This document shows positions 45,720-58,225 of a DNA stretch of 64,000 bases, piece after piece. The stretch comes from Ophiura sarsii (taxonomy: Eukaryota; Echinodermata; Ophiuroidea; Amphilepidida; Ophiuridae). The position numbers and the translations under genes are program-made. The notes beneath the pieces are model-generated. The model was not told the origin of the DNA. It did not search any database and saw nothing but the letters and a program-made list of their open reading frames with translations. Position 1 is the stretch's first letter. Each line of letters starts with the position of its first letter. The DNA lies in the NCBI GenBank assembly GCA_035610835.1, contig CM069447.1:20385259-20449258 (forward strand). The letters run 5' to 3'.

Positions 45720-48700
45720 GGTTACTTGATACGATTGAATTCACCCTGAAAGTTTGACTAATTCAGCCAAAGACACCACGCGTAAAAACGGTGCTGCCCG
45801 TGAAAAAGGAATTTTCATACTATGGTTCGGTTTAGGATCGGCTAGCAAATCATATCTATTGGGGATAAAACACTATTGAACCGACACCAGCCAATCTACA
45901 AATGGATACGCGATCAAAGCCTCTAAACATACGCATAGATTTGGTTGAAACCCGACTTTTCTTTATAACATTGTGCAATGCACTGGATCCGAGCCATAAT
46001 GGGATAAGAACAGACCGTTTTAGAAATATGATCAGATAACGTAGGCCGCGTCTTTGCTACGCATAGATTTGGGTTAAACCCGACTTTTATTTATAACATT
46101 GTGCAATGCATAGTGACCCCCCTCCCCCTGGTCCTTGTCAAACCCGACAATACTATCCACTCGTTGAATTATACTCATTTTGTCTGGAAGTAAAAATAAG
46201 CATGACAGTGTCTGTCACACAAAGGTTTACGTTCGTGGTTACTTGACACGATTTAATTCGCCCTGAAAGTGTTGAAATCCGACATTTCCTTATAACATTG
46301 TGCATTGCACGTGGATCCGAGCCATATTGTTGGACAAAAACAGTCCGTTCTAGAGATACGATCAGATAACTGAAGCAGCATCTTTGCTACGCATAGATTT
46401 GGGTGAAACCCGACTTTTTGTATAACATTGTAAGGCATATTGCCCCCTGCCCCACCCCCACCCCACTGGTTCCTGTCAAACCCGACAATATTATCCATTC
46501 GTTGAATTATACTCATTTTGTCTGTGGAAGTAAAAATGAGCATGACGAGTGTCTTTCAGACAAAGGTTTACACAGACCTGAAACCTACCTACGCATAGAT
46601 TTGGTTGAAACCCGATTTTTATTTGTATCATTGTGCAATGCACGTGGATCCGAGCCATATTGGACAAAAACAGTCAGTTTGAGATACGATCAGATACGAC
46701 CTGTGCGTGCGCTATATGTGTGTTTTTATCCCATAGCGCACGCATTTTAATCTACAACCAGTTGCTTTCACATTTTGCAGATTTTATTAAAAACATATTT
46801 GCAGTTAGGAAACACACATTCGGAATTGTATACATATTATCGTCTTTGTGATATTAGACGCTAAAGTTCAAAATTATTTACGAAATAATTACTATTATTC
46901 GGCATGTTTTAGATCATTGCACGCCTTTAAATTGAATTATTTTAAAAATGTAATAATATGATTGACATTCCCGAAGTGTTGGCTATTTAATTTGGACCTA
47001 ATAGTCAACTTATGCGTTTGGTAAATGCTAGAATTGTTGGGGTAGACTTAGTCACCCTGAAAGTTTGACTAATTCAGCCAAAGACACCACGCGTAAAAAC
47101 GGTGCTGCCCGTGAAAAGGGTATTTCCATACTATGGTTCGGTTTAGGATCGGCTAGCAAATCATATCTATTGGGGATAAAACACTATTGAACCGACACCA
47201 ACCAATCTACAAATGAATACACTAGTTAGATTCGAAAATCAGTATACCCCCTGCATGCGCGATCAAAGGTCAAAACCTACGCATAGATTTGGTTGAAACC
47301 CGACTTTTGTTTATAACATTGTACAATGCAGGTGGATCCGAGCCATAATGGGACAAAGACAACACGCGTCACAACGGTGCTACCCATGACAAATATCCCG
47401 GTAACAAGTGTTCGGTTTGGGCTCGGATAGTAAATCATATCTATTATAAAACACTCATTGAACCGACACCAACCAATCTAAGAATGGATACGCGATCAAA
47501 GGAACATACGCATAGATTAGAAACCCGACTTTTTTTTATAACATTGTGCAATGCACTGGATCCAAGCCATAAATGGGAGAAGAACAGTCCGTTTTGAAAT
47601 ATGATCAGATAACGTAGGCCGCGTCTTTGCTGCGCATAGATTTTGGTTAAACCCGACTTTTATTTATACTAACATTGTTGCCCCCCCCCCCCCTCCCGTG
47701 GTCCTTTTCAAACCGGACAATCACTCGTTGAATTATACTCATTTTGTCTGGAAGTCAAAATGAGCATGACGAGTGTCTGTCACGCAAAGGTTTACGTTCG
47801 TGGTTACTTGACAGGATTTAATTCGCCCTGAAAGTGTTGAAGCCCGACATATCTTTATACTATTGCGCTTTGCACGTGGATCCGAGCCATATTGTTGGAC
47901 AAAAACAGTCCGTTTTAGACGATCAGATAACGGAAGCAGCATCTTTGCTACGATAGATTTGGGTGAAACCCGACTTTTTGTATAACATTGTAATGCATAT
48001 TGCCCCCTCCCCCCACTGGTTCCTGTCAAACCCGACAATGCTAGCCACTCGTTGAATTATACTCATTTTGTCTGTGGAAGTAAAACTGAGCATGACGAGT
48101 GTCTTTCAGACAAAGGTTTACACAGACCTGAAACCTACCTACGCATAGATTTGGTTGAAACCCGATTTTTATTTATATCATTGTGCAATGCACGTGGATC
48201 CGAGCCATATTGGACAAAAACAGTTTGTTCAAGTGAGAGATACGATCAGATACGACCTGTGCGTGCGCTATATGTGTGTTTTTATCCCATAGCGCACGCA
48301 TTTAAATCTACAACCAATTGCCTTCACATTTTGAGATATTATTAAAAACATATTTGCAGTTAGGAAACACACATTTGGAATTGTATACATATTATCGTTT
48401 TTGTGATATTAGACGTTAAAGTTCGAAATTATTTACGAAATAATTACTATTATTCGGCAGGTTTTAGATCATTGCATGCCTTTGAATTGAATTAATGAAA
48501 AATGTAATCATATGATTGACATTCCCGAAGTGTTGGCTATTTAATTTTGACCTAATAGTCAACTTAAGCGTTTGGTAAATGCTAGATTTGTTGGGGTAGA
48601 GTTAGTCACCTGAAAGTTTTACTAATTCAGGCAAAGACACCACGCGTAAAAACGGTGCTGCCCGTGAAAAAGGAATTTCCATATTATGGTTCGGTTTAGG

Positions 48701-51700
48701 ATCGGCTAGCAAATCATATCTATTGGGGATAAAACACTATTGAACCGACACCAACCAATCTACAAATGAATACATTAGTTAGACTCAAAAATCAGTATAC
48801 CACCTGCATACGCGATCAAAGGTCAAAACCTACGCATAGATTTGGTTGAAACCCGACTCAGTTTTGTTTATAACATTGTACAATGCAGGTGGATCCGAGC
48901 CATAATGGGACAAAGACAACACGCGTCACAACGGTGCTACCCATGACAAATATCCCGGTAACAAGTGTTCGGTTTGGGCTCGGATAGTAAATCATATCTA
49001 TTATAAAACACTCATTGAACCGACACCAACCAATCTACAAATGGATACGCGATCAAAGGTCTGAACCTACGCATAGATTTGGTTGAAACCCGACTTTTCT
49101 TTATAACATTGTGCAATGCACTGGATCCAAGCCATAAATGGGAGAAGAACAGTCCGTTTTGAAATATGATCAGATAACGTAGGCCGCGTCTTTGCTGCGC
49201 ATAGATTTGGGTTAAACCGACTTTTATTTATACTAACATTGTTGCCCCCCCCCCCCCCCCCCCCCCTCCCGTGGTCCTTTTCAAACCGGACAATCACTCG
49301 TTGAATTATACTCATTTTGTCTGGAAGTCAAAATGAGCATGACGAGTGTCTGTCACGCAAAGGTTTACGTTCGTGGTTACTTGACACGATTTAATTCGCC
49401 CTGAAAGTGTTGAAGCCCGACATATCTTTATACTATTGCGCTTTGCACGTGGATCCGAGCCATATTGTTGTACAAAAATAGTCCGTTTTAGACGATCAGA
49501 TAACGGAAGCAGCATCTTTGCTACGATAGATTTGGGTGAAACCCGACTTTTTGTATAACATTGTAATGCATATTGCCCCCTCCCCCACTGGTTCCTGTCA
49601 AACCCGACAATGCTAGCCACTCGTTGAATTATACTCATTTTGTCTGGAAGTCAAAATAAGCATGACGAGTGTCTGTCACACAAAACGTTCGTGGTTAGAC
49701 ACGATTTATTTCGCCCTGAAAGTGTTGAAGCCCGACATATCTTTATACTATTGTGCTTTGCACGTGGATCCGAGCCATATTGTTGGACAAAAACAGTCTG
49801 TTTTAGACGATCAGATAACGGAAGCAGCATCTTTGCTACGATAGATTTGGGTGAAACCCGACTTTTTGTATAACATTGTAATGCATATTGCCCCCCTGCA
49901 TACGCGATCAAAGGTCAAAACCTACGCATAGATTTGGTTGAAACCCGATTTTTGTATAACATTGTGCAATCATGGTGCAATGCAGGTGGATCCGAGCCAT
50001 AATGGGACAAAGACAACACGCGTCACAACACGGTGCTACCCATGACAAATATCCCGGTAACTAGTGTTCGGTTTGGGCTCGGTTAGAAAATCATATCTAT
50101 TGGGGATGAAACACTATTGAACCGACACCAACCAATCTATAAATGGATACGCGATCAAAGGTCTAAACATACGCATAGATTTGCAACGCACTGGATCCGA
50201 ACCATAAATGGGAAAAGAACAGTACATTTTTAAATATGATCAGATAACGTAGGCCGCGTCTTTGCTACGCATAGATTTTGGTTAAACCCGACTTTTATTT
50301 ATTTATAACATTGTGCAATGCATATTGCCCCCCCCCCCTACCCCCCCCCCCCCCCCTCCCCCCCCCCCCCCCCCCCCTGGGCCTTGTCAAACCCGACAAT
50401 ACTATCCACTCGTTGAATTATACTCATTTTGTCTGGAAGTAAACATGAGCATGACGCTTTACGTTCGTGGTTACTTGACACGACTTCATTCGCCCTGAAA
50501 GTGTTGAAACCCGGCATTTCTTTATAACATTGTGCATTGCACGTGGATCCGTGCCATATTATTTTTTATTTATATCATTGTGCAATGCACGTGGATCCGA
50601 GCCATATTGGACAAAACAATCCGTTTGAGATACGATCAGATACGACCTGTGCTTGCGCTATATGTGTGTTTTTATCCCATAGCGCACGCATTTTAATCTA
50701 CAACCAGTTGCCTTCACATTTTGGAGATTTTATCAAAAACATATTTGCAGTTAGGAAACACACATTCGGAATTGATTGTATACATATTATTCTCTTTGTG
50801 ATATTAGACGCTAAAGTTCAAAATTATTTACGAAATAATTACTATTATTCGGCAGGTGTTAGATCATTGCACGCCTTTAAATTGAATTATTTTAAAAATG
50901 TAATAATATGATTGACATTCCCGAGGTGATGGCTATTTAATTTTGTTCTAATAGTCAACTTAAGCGTTTGGTAAATGGTAGAATTGTTGGGATAGACTTA
51001 GTCACCCTGAAAGTTTGACTAATTCAGCCAAAGACACCACGCATAAAAACGGTGCTCCCGTTTGAGATACGATCAGATACGACCTGTGCGTGCGCTATAT
51101 GTGTGTTTTTATCCCATATCACACGCATTTTAATCTACAACCAGTTGCCTTCATATTTTGGAGATTTCATTAAAAACATATTTGCAGTTAGGAAACACAC
51201 ATTCGGAATTGATTGTATACATATTATTCTCTTTGTGATATTAGACGCTAAAGTTCAAAATTATTTACGAAATAATTACTATTATTCGGCAGGTGTTAGA
51301 TCATTGCACGCCTTTAAATTGAATTATTTTAAAAATGTAATAATATGATTGACATTCCCGAAGTGTTGGCTATTTAATTTTGACCCTAATAGTCAACTTA
51401 AGCGTTTGGTAAATGCAAGAATTGTTGGGGTAGACTTAGTCTCCCTGAAAGTTTGACTAATTCAGCCAAAGACACCACGCGTAAAAACGGTGCTGCCCGT
51501 GAAAAAGGAATTTCCATACTATGGTTCGGTTTAGGATCGGCTAGCAAATCATATCTATTGGGGATAAAACACTATTTCGGAATTGTATACATATTATCGT
51601 CTTTGTGATATTAGACGCTAAATTTCAAAATTATTTACGAAATAATTACTATTATTCGGCAGGTGTTAGATCATTGCACGCCTTTAAATTGAATTATTTA

Positions 51701-52158
51701 AAAAAAATGTAATAATATGATTGACATTCCCGAGGTGATGGCTATTTAATGTTGACCTAATAGTCAACTTAAGCGTTTGGTAAATGCTAGAATTGTTCGT
51801 GGGATAGACTTAGTCACCCTGAAAGTTTGACTAATTCAGCCAAAGGCACCACGAGTAAAAACGGTGCTCCCGTTTGAGATACGATCAGATCCGACCTGTG
51901 CGTGCGCTATATGTGTGTTTTTATCCCATAGCACACGCATTTTAATCTACAACCAGTTGCCTTCATATTTTGGAGATTTCATTAAAAAATTAAAAAAATA
52001 TATTTGCAGTTTAGGAAACACACATTCGGAATTGTATACATAGTATCGTCTTTGTGATTATTAGACGCTAAAGTTCAAAATTATTTACGAAATAATTACT
52101 ATTATTCGGCAGGTTTTAGATCATTGCACGCCTTTAAATTGAAATATTTTAAAGATGT
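45720..52158 (+). repeat. Higher-order satellite-like array
   Basis: Built from recurring modules. Module 1 is CGCATAGATTTGGTTGAAAC, then CCGACTTTT, then ACATTGTGCAATGCA, then GGATCCGAGCCAT; the GGATCC block recurs about 15 times. Module 2 is a poly-C tract after GCATATTG, then CGTTGAATTATACTCATTTT. Module 3 is a segment of about 430 bp with a 12-bp-stem hairpin (TGCGTGCGCTAT), GAAATAATTACTATTATTCG and GACATTCCCGA. Module 4 is CACCCTGAAAGTTTGAC to AACACTATTGAACC. 47050-48600 and 48605-49620 repeat with a period of about 1.56 kb. The 80-115-codon frames here differ between copies by frameshifts and are not genes. Confidence 0.9.
50313..50378 (+). repeat. Poly-C tract of module 2
   Basis: The longest interrupted C run of the array. 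Corresponding runs lie at 47680-47695, 49245-49266 and 53874-53906, always after GCATATTG or CATTGTTG. Confidence 0.8.
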
Positions 52159-53227
52159 AATAATATGATAATAATACGAAGAGGCCGTGGCACCAGAGAC
52201 CATATGTGCTTGATAGATTATGCCAAAGCCTTTGAGTCCCCAACCATCTAGTTCAACTACTTAAAAGCCTATATGACGGCCAATTTGCTTGTGTGCGCAC
52301 TGCTCAGGGAGACAGCGACTGGTTCAATCTCGGCCAAGGTGTGCGTCAAGGATGCATTCTCTCACCTACTCTGTTCAATTTGTATGCCGAGCACATCATG
52401 AGACATGTCCTTGATGGATGGGCTGGCGGCATATCAGTAGGTGGCTGGCAGCTTCACAACTTACGATATGCAGATGACACCACACTATTAGCCACAAGCC
52501 AGGAAGAGTTAGGCATATTGCTGAAGAAGAATGAAAGTGAGAGCTTGGGTCTACGTCTCAATGTTGCCAAAACAAAGTTCATGGTCATCGGTCTTCTAGT
52601 TGACGGTCAAAATGTGGATCAGACCCAACAGTTCAATTTCCTCGGATCTCCCATCACTCAAGAAGGAGGATGTTATACAAAAATCAGGCGTCGTTTGGCT
52701 ATGGCTAGATCTGCAATGACACAGCTCGCAAAAATATGGGCTGACAGAGGCATCACTATATCAACTAAGGTACGCCTGGTCAAAGCACTCGTTTTCCCTA
52801 TTTCAACCTACGGCTGTGAATCCTGGACACTGACAACTGCAAGCCGTAAAAAAATTAATGCATTTGAAATGTGGTGTTGGCGCCGGATGTTAAGAATCAC
52901 TTGGGTCATGAAGAAAACCAATGTGAGTGTGTGTGCTTCAGGAGGTTGGTGTGAAGACAAGGCTACTTGGGCTGATCAATTCCCAAACTCTCTCTTACTT
53001 CGGTCATATTGCCAGGCGCCAAGAAAACTGTCTAGAGAAGGTGATCATGCAGGGCAAGATTGAGGGTGCTCGCGGACGAGGCCGGCCAAGGTCAAGATGG
53101 TTCGACAGAATAAAATCTCTGGTTGAGCATCCTACTTCAGCCATTTATCGACTGGCTGCTGACCGACGGAAGTGGCGTGTCATCACCAACATGACAGAAA
53201 AACGTACCAACCAACCAATAATATGAT
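52159..53227 (+). pseudogene. Non-LTR retrotransposon fragment with 11-bp TSD
   Basis: The insert is about 52170-53216, with AATAATATGAT on both sides (52159-52169 and 53217-53227). It encodes the second half of a reverse transcriptase: a broken motif A region with an in-frame stop near 52250, GQGVRQGCILSPTLFNLYAE, LRYADDTTLLA, then YGCESWTL and WCWRRMLRI. A frameshift near 52930 leads into a C-terminus with FGHIARR, GRGRPRSRWFDRI and ADRRKWR. The 5' part and endonuclease are missing. The 3' end is a short ACCA tandem (CCAACCAACCAA). The clade is not certain; it differs from both LINEs at 28-30 kb. Confidence 0.85.
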
Positions 53228-53353
53228 TGTTAGGGTTCAAAGATTCTATGACAATTTAGCTTGCTAAAACACATCATTCTGTACTAGAAATATCTTTAAA
53301 AAGTCTGAAACGCCATGTGTCGGTCGGACCAATTAAGGGATTTCCCGCTAATA

Positions 53354-53527
53354 ATATTGTAAACCGAAACGTATCTCCCTAAAACAAGAAATAGCATAAT
53401 TTCACAAGTTTAATCCTACAGTATAGTAACCATAAGTATAGGTGCGAGCTATGGTGAATTGATACTATAAAATCATCCCTTATCTGATATTCAAATTATG
53501 GGGACAAGATTAAATTGAAAAGGCATG
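53354..53527 (+). repeat. Right copy of direct repeat bounding the array
   Basis: Partner of 45239-45415, same orientation, about 93 percent identical by eye. It lies just right of the LINE fragment. Confidence 0.8.
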
Positions 53528-53799
53528 TATATAAACTGCTCACAAAAAGTATCGAAACACTTAGAAATGATCCAATATATAATGGCTCGAATAACCAAGT
53601 GCAGAATTTTGTTCTGCGTATTTTGACACCTCGATCGTTGTCATTTCAATGATCGTGGGTCCAGTTTCAAAAGTGACACTCATCCCTATTGAAAAATCAC
53701 GATTCTGATCATTCTAAACAGTAATGCAAACTTCTTTCTATAGGCTGATTGTAAAAACGCGACAATTTGGGTCTTGTCCAAAAAAATTAACTGCATAGA

Positions 53800-54300
53800 T
53801 CTGAAACCTACGCATAGATTTGGGTGAAACACGACTTTTATTCATAACATTGTGCAATGCGCCATGCATATTGCCCCCCCCCCCTCCCCCCCCCCCCCCC
53901 CCCCCCGGCCCTTGTCACTAACCCGACAATACTATCCACTCGTTGAATTATACTCTTTTTGTCTGTGGAAGTAAAAATGAGCATGACGAGTGTCTTTCAG
54001 CATGCTTTCAGACAATGGTTTAGTACCTTCGTGGTTACTTGACACGATTTAATTCGCCCTGAAAGTTTGACTAATTCAGCCAAAGACACCACGCGTTAAA
54101 ACGGTGCTACATACGAAATATGAATTTCCATACTATGGTTCGGTTTAGGCTCGGTTAGTTAATCATATCTATTGGGGATAAAACACTATTGCACCTACAC
54201 CAACAAATATACGAATGAATACACCAGTTATATTCGGATATCGCTCCACCCCCCCCCCCCCCCCCCCCCCCACCCCCTTCCTCCACGGTCCTTGTCAAAC
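53800..54300 (+). repeat. Outlying part of the array
   Basis: Modules 1, 2 and 4 reappear (CGCATAGATTTGGGTGAAAC, poly-C, CGTTGAATTATACTC, GAAAGTTTGACTAATTCAGC), with a second C run at 54247-54271. The array was therefore broken by the segment at 53230-53790, which starts a mariner-like end (CTGCTCACAAAAAGTATCG) near 53538. Confidence 0.8.
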
Positions 54301-54469
54301 GCGACAATTTGGGTCTTGCCCAAAAAAATAAACTGCACAGACTATCACTATTACTATGTTCTTGTTAACCCAACGCGTCGCTACGGGAACCCGACACTTA
54401 TTTAGTATAGTAGATAGCAATCCGCCATAATGTTTGAAAAATAGGCGACCTGAGTAGGTCCGTGCACTG

Positions 54470-55172
54470 TACAGGGTGTATCAAAAAAAAATAGGACTCT
54501 GTTTCATGATGGTGTTACTTTTATTATAATCATTGGACAATGACCAATTTAGTCTCAATGTAAAGCCCAATCAATTATTATGATATCCTGAAAATATAAG
54601 ATCAATCCGATGCAAAATCTGAAAACTAGCGTACTTTGCGTGAACCATGTCATTTACTGGTTTGTACAATGGGATCTACATGTATAAGACCAGTAAATAA
54701 CATGGTTTACGTTTCAATACGTTATAATAATTGTCATCATAGTAAATAATCTATCAGTCAATAGCAAAGTTTAGTTTTATTTGGTAATCCATTTAATTCT
54801 GGCACAAATCAATACTGGCTAAAAAAATCCGCAAACAGAACTGATGCATGCATATTCTGTGCAAATTTAAGAAAAAATATTAAACAGTTCTCGAACCCAC
54901 TGTGGATGGTTTATTGAGTTACACATCGAGCACTTTCATCATGTAACACTCGACTGTTACTGAGTGAATTCCCATTGTACAAACCAGTAAATGACATGGT
55001 TTACACAAAGTACGCTAGTTTTGTTATTTTTCATCGGATTGATCTCATATTTTCAGGATATCATAATAATTAATTGGGCTTTATATTGAGACAAAATTGT
55101 TCATGGTCCAATGATTATAATAAAAATTACACCATCATGAAACAGAGTCCTTTTTTTTTGATACACCCTGTA
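54470..55172. mobile_element. Mariner-type fold-back element with TA target sites
   Basis: The element is 54472-55170 (699 bp). Ends CAGGGTGTATCAAAAAAAA and TTTTTTTTTGATACACCCTG; TA on both sides. The arms are complementary for about 210 bp each (TAGGACTCTGTTTCATGATG, AGTAAATGACATGGTTTAC words). No transposase. Confidence 0.9.
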
Positions 55173-55912
55173 TATCTTTTGAATTTAGGTAGGTATCTTT
55201 GGGTATAACCTGAGAATAATTGCAATTGAGCTGAGCTGACAATGACATATGAATGGACTTTCGCAGTGGCGTAACTACACTTTTTCATTTGGGGGTGGGG
55301 CAAGAAGGGGCAGTTAATTGAAATGGGTGGGCTCCATTCCAGTGTCAAGAAATGCGCGCTTAGCGCGCGAAAATTTTCGACTTTACACCTACCTTTTGGA
55401 CGATTGAGCTACATTTCGACTCTAAACAAGCTTGTACCATACTGCCCTACCATGACAAAAGGGAGTAATGGACACTTTTTTCAAAATGGGTTTTTCTATA
55501 CTAAATGATAGAAATAATATTGATACACAATTCTATCATAGCAGGAACCCTCAAAAATTCTTAATTAATGAGTAATTAGCATATCAAAAAGGAAGCATGT
55601 TCACTTTTTACCAAATAAACCACGACAAAAGGAAGTAATGGACAACAGGAGATACAAGGTACAAGGCAAATCATGTTTTTTGTAAGAGCCTTGAAAAGTG
55701 ATGAGTGATGTTCTGCTAATCAGTTTAATGTCACATTTAATGTACATTTTTGAATATTTTGCAGAATTTTTTTACAAAAACATGTTTTGCCTCATAGCTC
55801 CAAACCTTCCTGTTGTCCATTACTTTCTTTTTTCATGGTAGGGCAGCATAGAATATTGCATTTTGGGAAGACATGCGCGCGTAGCGCGCGAAAAATGTCA
55901 TCTGTTACTTTG

Positions 55913-56054
55913 TACACAGAAAGAAAAAAAGTGAGTCATCATCGAAAAAGGAGTCATTTTGTCCATGTAGTGACACACTATGGCTCAAAATGAGTCATTT
56001 TGTCCGTGTAGTGACTCATTTTACGATGATGACTCACTTTTTTCTTTCTGTGTA
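55913..56054. mobile_element. Nested mariner-type MITE with four AP-1 words
   Basis: The element is 55915-56052 (138 bp) with TA at both borders. Inverted ends CACAGAAAGAAAAAAAGTG and CACTTTTTTCTTTCTGTG. TGAGTCA/TGACTCA occurs at 55932, 55991, 56012 and 56030. It lies inside the hAT-like element, so it is the younger insertion. Confidence 0.85.
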
Positions 56055-56083
56055 CCATCATTATTCCATGATTCATTTGGGGG

Positions 56084-56119
56084 GGGCAAGCGGGGGGGGG
56101 GGCAAGGGTTACAAGTGCC

Positions 56120-56157
<38 letters not shown>
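56084..56157. repeat. Poly-G then poly-C tracts
   Basis: A G run (56091-56102) and a 37-base C run (56121-56157), 20 bp apart, could pair as a hairpin; both are assembly-prone. Confidence 0.8.
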
Positions 56158-56184
56158 TTCGCTGGTTACGCCACTGGACTTTCA

Positions 56185-56694
56185 AACAAACGCAAAAGGA
56201 TTTTAACTCAATAATATCATCTGAATTTCAATATTACTTCGTCCCTATAACATTTATTCGAGTCATTATTATACTTAGACTCCCCTTTGTACAAGTAGGC
56301 GTACCCGTGGATTTGTAAAGTATTGGTCCAATCTAACTCATTTAGCCTACATATACATGTACGGCCCACAAAATACATACGAGATATTTATAATATACTT
56401 ATATTTAATCAAAATGTTTTGTTGACCAAAGTTGCAGGGAATATCATCTCAAGTCACCTTCCCTGATATTAAAAATATACTCAATTGTTAAATTGAATAA
56501 CATTTGCAGTATAATACCAATGATGTTAACCATGTTTACACAATTGTTACGTTATTTATAACACACAGCCCCTCAGTTTGTATTCTTGCAATCATCATCA
56601 TCTTGGTCAAGTATTCAAAAGAATATGTATATAGTTAGATTATTATCAATAACGCAACAACAAATTCCCGCACGCACAAATAATAAGTTGAAAG
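56185..56694. other. No gene seen
   Basis: AT-rich spacer between the hAT-like element and the large tandem duplication. Confidence 0.5.
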
Positions 56695-56699
56695 TTAAA

Positions 56700-57720
56700 A
56701 ATGACGTGGGTTTGCGTGAGAGTTGCGTGAGTTGCTATTGGTAATTTTGTAACTCCTCTAATTTGATTTATCTTATCGTGTCATAGTCGGAAAGCTTTTC
56801 TGATGCTTCAAAAACAATTCTGTTCTATGTAGTTTAATACATGCCATGATATTACATAAATACTGTAAAATAAAATCGGAAACTGTGTTCTCATGATAGT
56901 TGGCCTACGCAAAGAAAATGTCTACATTTGCAACATTTACAATATTTATCACAGAAAACACGTTAAATTTGTAAAATATTTGACAAATGCTATAACAAAT
57001 TATCAATTTATCCGCGGTAGACTTTTCTAAATAGTTAATAATATCATCACACGCCATTTAGCAATGTAGACACGTTCCGCCATACATCATTGTATTAAAG
57101 TAATTATTACTGACGCCTTTTAAAAATTGGGTGTGCGCGTGAGTGTTTCGTTGCTATTGGTAATTTCTTGAGTCCTCTTTTTTTGGTTTATCTTATCGCT
57201 TCATAGTCGAACAGTTTTTCTGTTGCTTCAAATCACTTCCTTCATAAGAAAACCCCAAAGCATTGTGTTGGCAGTATCATATCATATACATTTTTTACAA
57301 AAACATATGTAAAATATTTCACAAAATAATTGGAAAAGTATCAATTGAACCTACTAAATAAGTAATAACAACATCGCACGCCATTCACCACTGTACGTAC
57401 ATGCTGTAGCCACACTCCATACGCCTTTGTTTACTACAATATGTAGGCCTACGTAATTTCAAAATGGCATGGGTTTGCGTTGCGTGGTGTGCTATTTGTA
57501 ATTTCTAAAGTCTTCTTATTTTGGTTTATCTTATCGTTTAATTTCATGGTCGAAAAGCTTTTCTGTTGCTTTTTTACAGTATCATATCATAAATTATACA
57601 TTTTTATCAAAAACATCCAATATTAAATATTGGATGTTTTTACAAATTTTGTAACATGGGTGACAAAGCAACTATGATTTTGGGTTCAAATTATCAATTT
57701 GTCTTGGCGATAATCCTTCA
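56700..57720 (+). repeat. Three diverged tandem copies of about 350-420 bp
   Basis: Copies start near 56700, 57125 and 57468. Each has a GGGT(T/G)TGCG start, GCTATT(G)GTAAT, then TTTATCTTATCG and AGCTTTTCTG-TGCTT. The shared ATTGG (CCAAT) and TTATC (GATA) words sit at the same offsets. At 57609-57642 a perfect palindrome has arms AAAAACATCCAATATT. Confidence 0.7.
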
Positions 57721-57734
57721 AATTTGATCAAATT

Positions 57735-58225
57735 AACATCACATGGCCGATACAATCTTATGTATACCGGATTTTTCTGATTTGATAAAGGCAATTAGGC
57801 CTAACTATTTTTTTACAAACATAAGCTCGACTACAAACACAAAATCTTCCATTTCACGCCTGCTAGAAGAAAGTATGTCGGCGGGATCAGTAATTTCAAC
57901 TCATTTGGTGACAAGTTCACTGACGTCCCGTTGTATAATACACACGCAAAAACCTGTTCGATTCGAAACTATGTGAAAATACACCAGAGGCGGCGGAGGC
58001 CTTATGGAATTTTAAATGGTATCAAATTAATGTCCGATACAATTCTATCCGTGTTTTTCTGATTTACTAATGGTATCGGACTATTGTTTTATACAATAAA
58101 AACAATTAAGCTTGACTACAGACACAACATCGTCCATTTTTGTCAGCAAATACGTCAGTGGTGTTGACTTTATGGACGTCCGCAGTATAATTAACAAACA
58201 AAACACGTTCGATTCGCCGAAGGGC
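57735..58225 (+). repeat. Pair of related segments, with a short ORF
   Basis: 57735-57975 and 58028-58225 share ATG-CCGATACAAT, GACTACA-ACACAA and ACACG-TTCGATTCG words. A 77-codon frame (57743-57976) is kept in the 62811 copy, but both substitutions seen there change the amino acid, and the second segment keeps only part of the frame. Not called as a gene. Confidence 0.5.

Larger units (their letters stand above)
55256..56184. mobile_element. hAT-like element with 8-bp TSD
   Basis: The element is 55264-56176. Ends CAGTGGCGTAACTAC and GCTGGTTACGCCACTG. Flanks GACTTTCG and GACTTTCA match at 7 of 8 positions. Inside is an inverted pair (CTGCCCTACCATGACAAAAG against a CATGGTAGGGCAG block), two GCGCGC(T/G)TAGCGCGCG hairpins (55351 and 55874) and a nested MITE. 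The low-complexity proline ORFs over the poly-C tract are artefacts. Confidence 0.9.

Noticed and set aside
46253..51348. Recurring 80-124-codon frames in the array, on both strands
   Set aside because: They recur because the DNA repeats; frames break at different places between copies and start at varied sites.
45720..52158. CRISPR array
   Set aside because: Repeat units are long, variable and modular, with no regular short repeats and unique spacers; the sequence is eukaryotic.
57743..57976. 77-codon ORF kept in both duplication units
   Set aside because: The duplication is too recent to be informative, and the two differences seen both change the amino acid.
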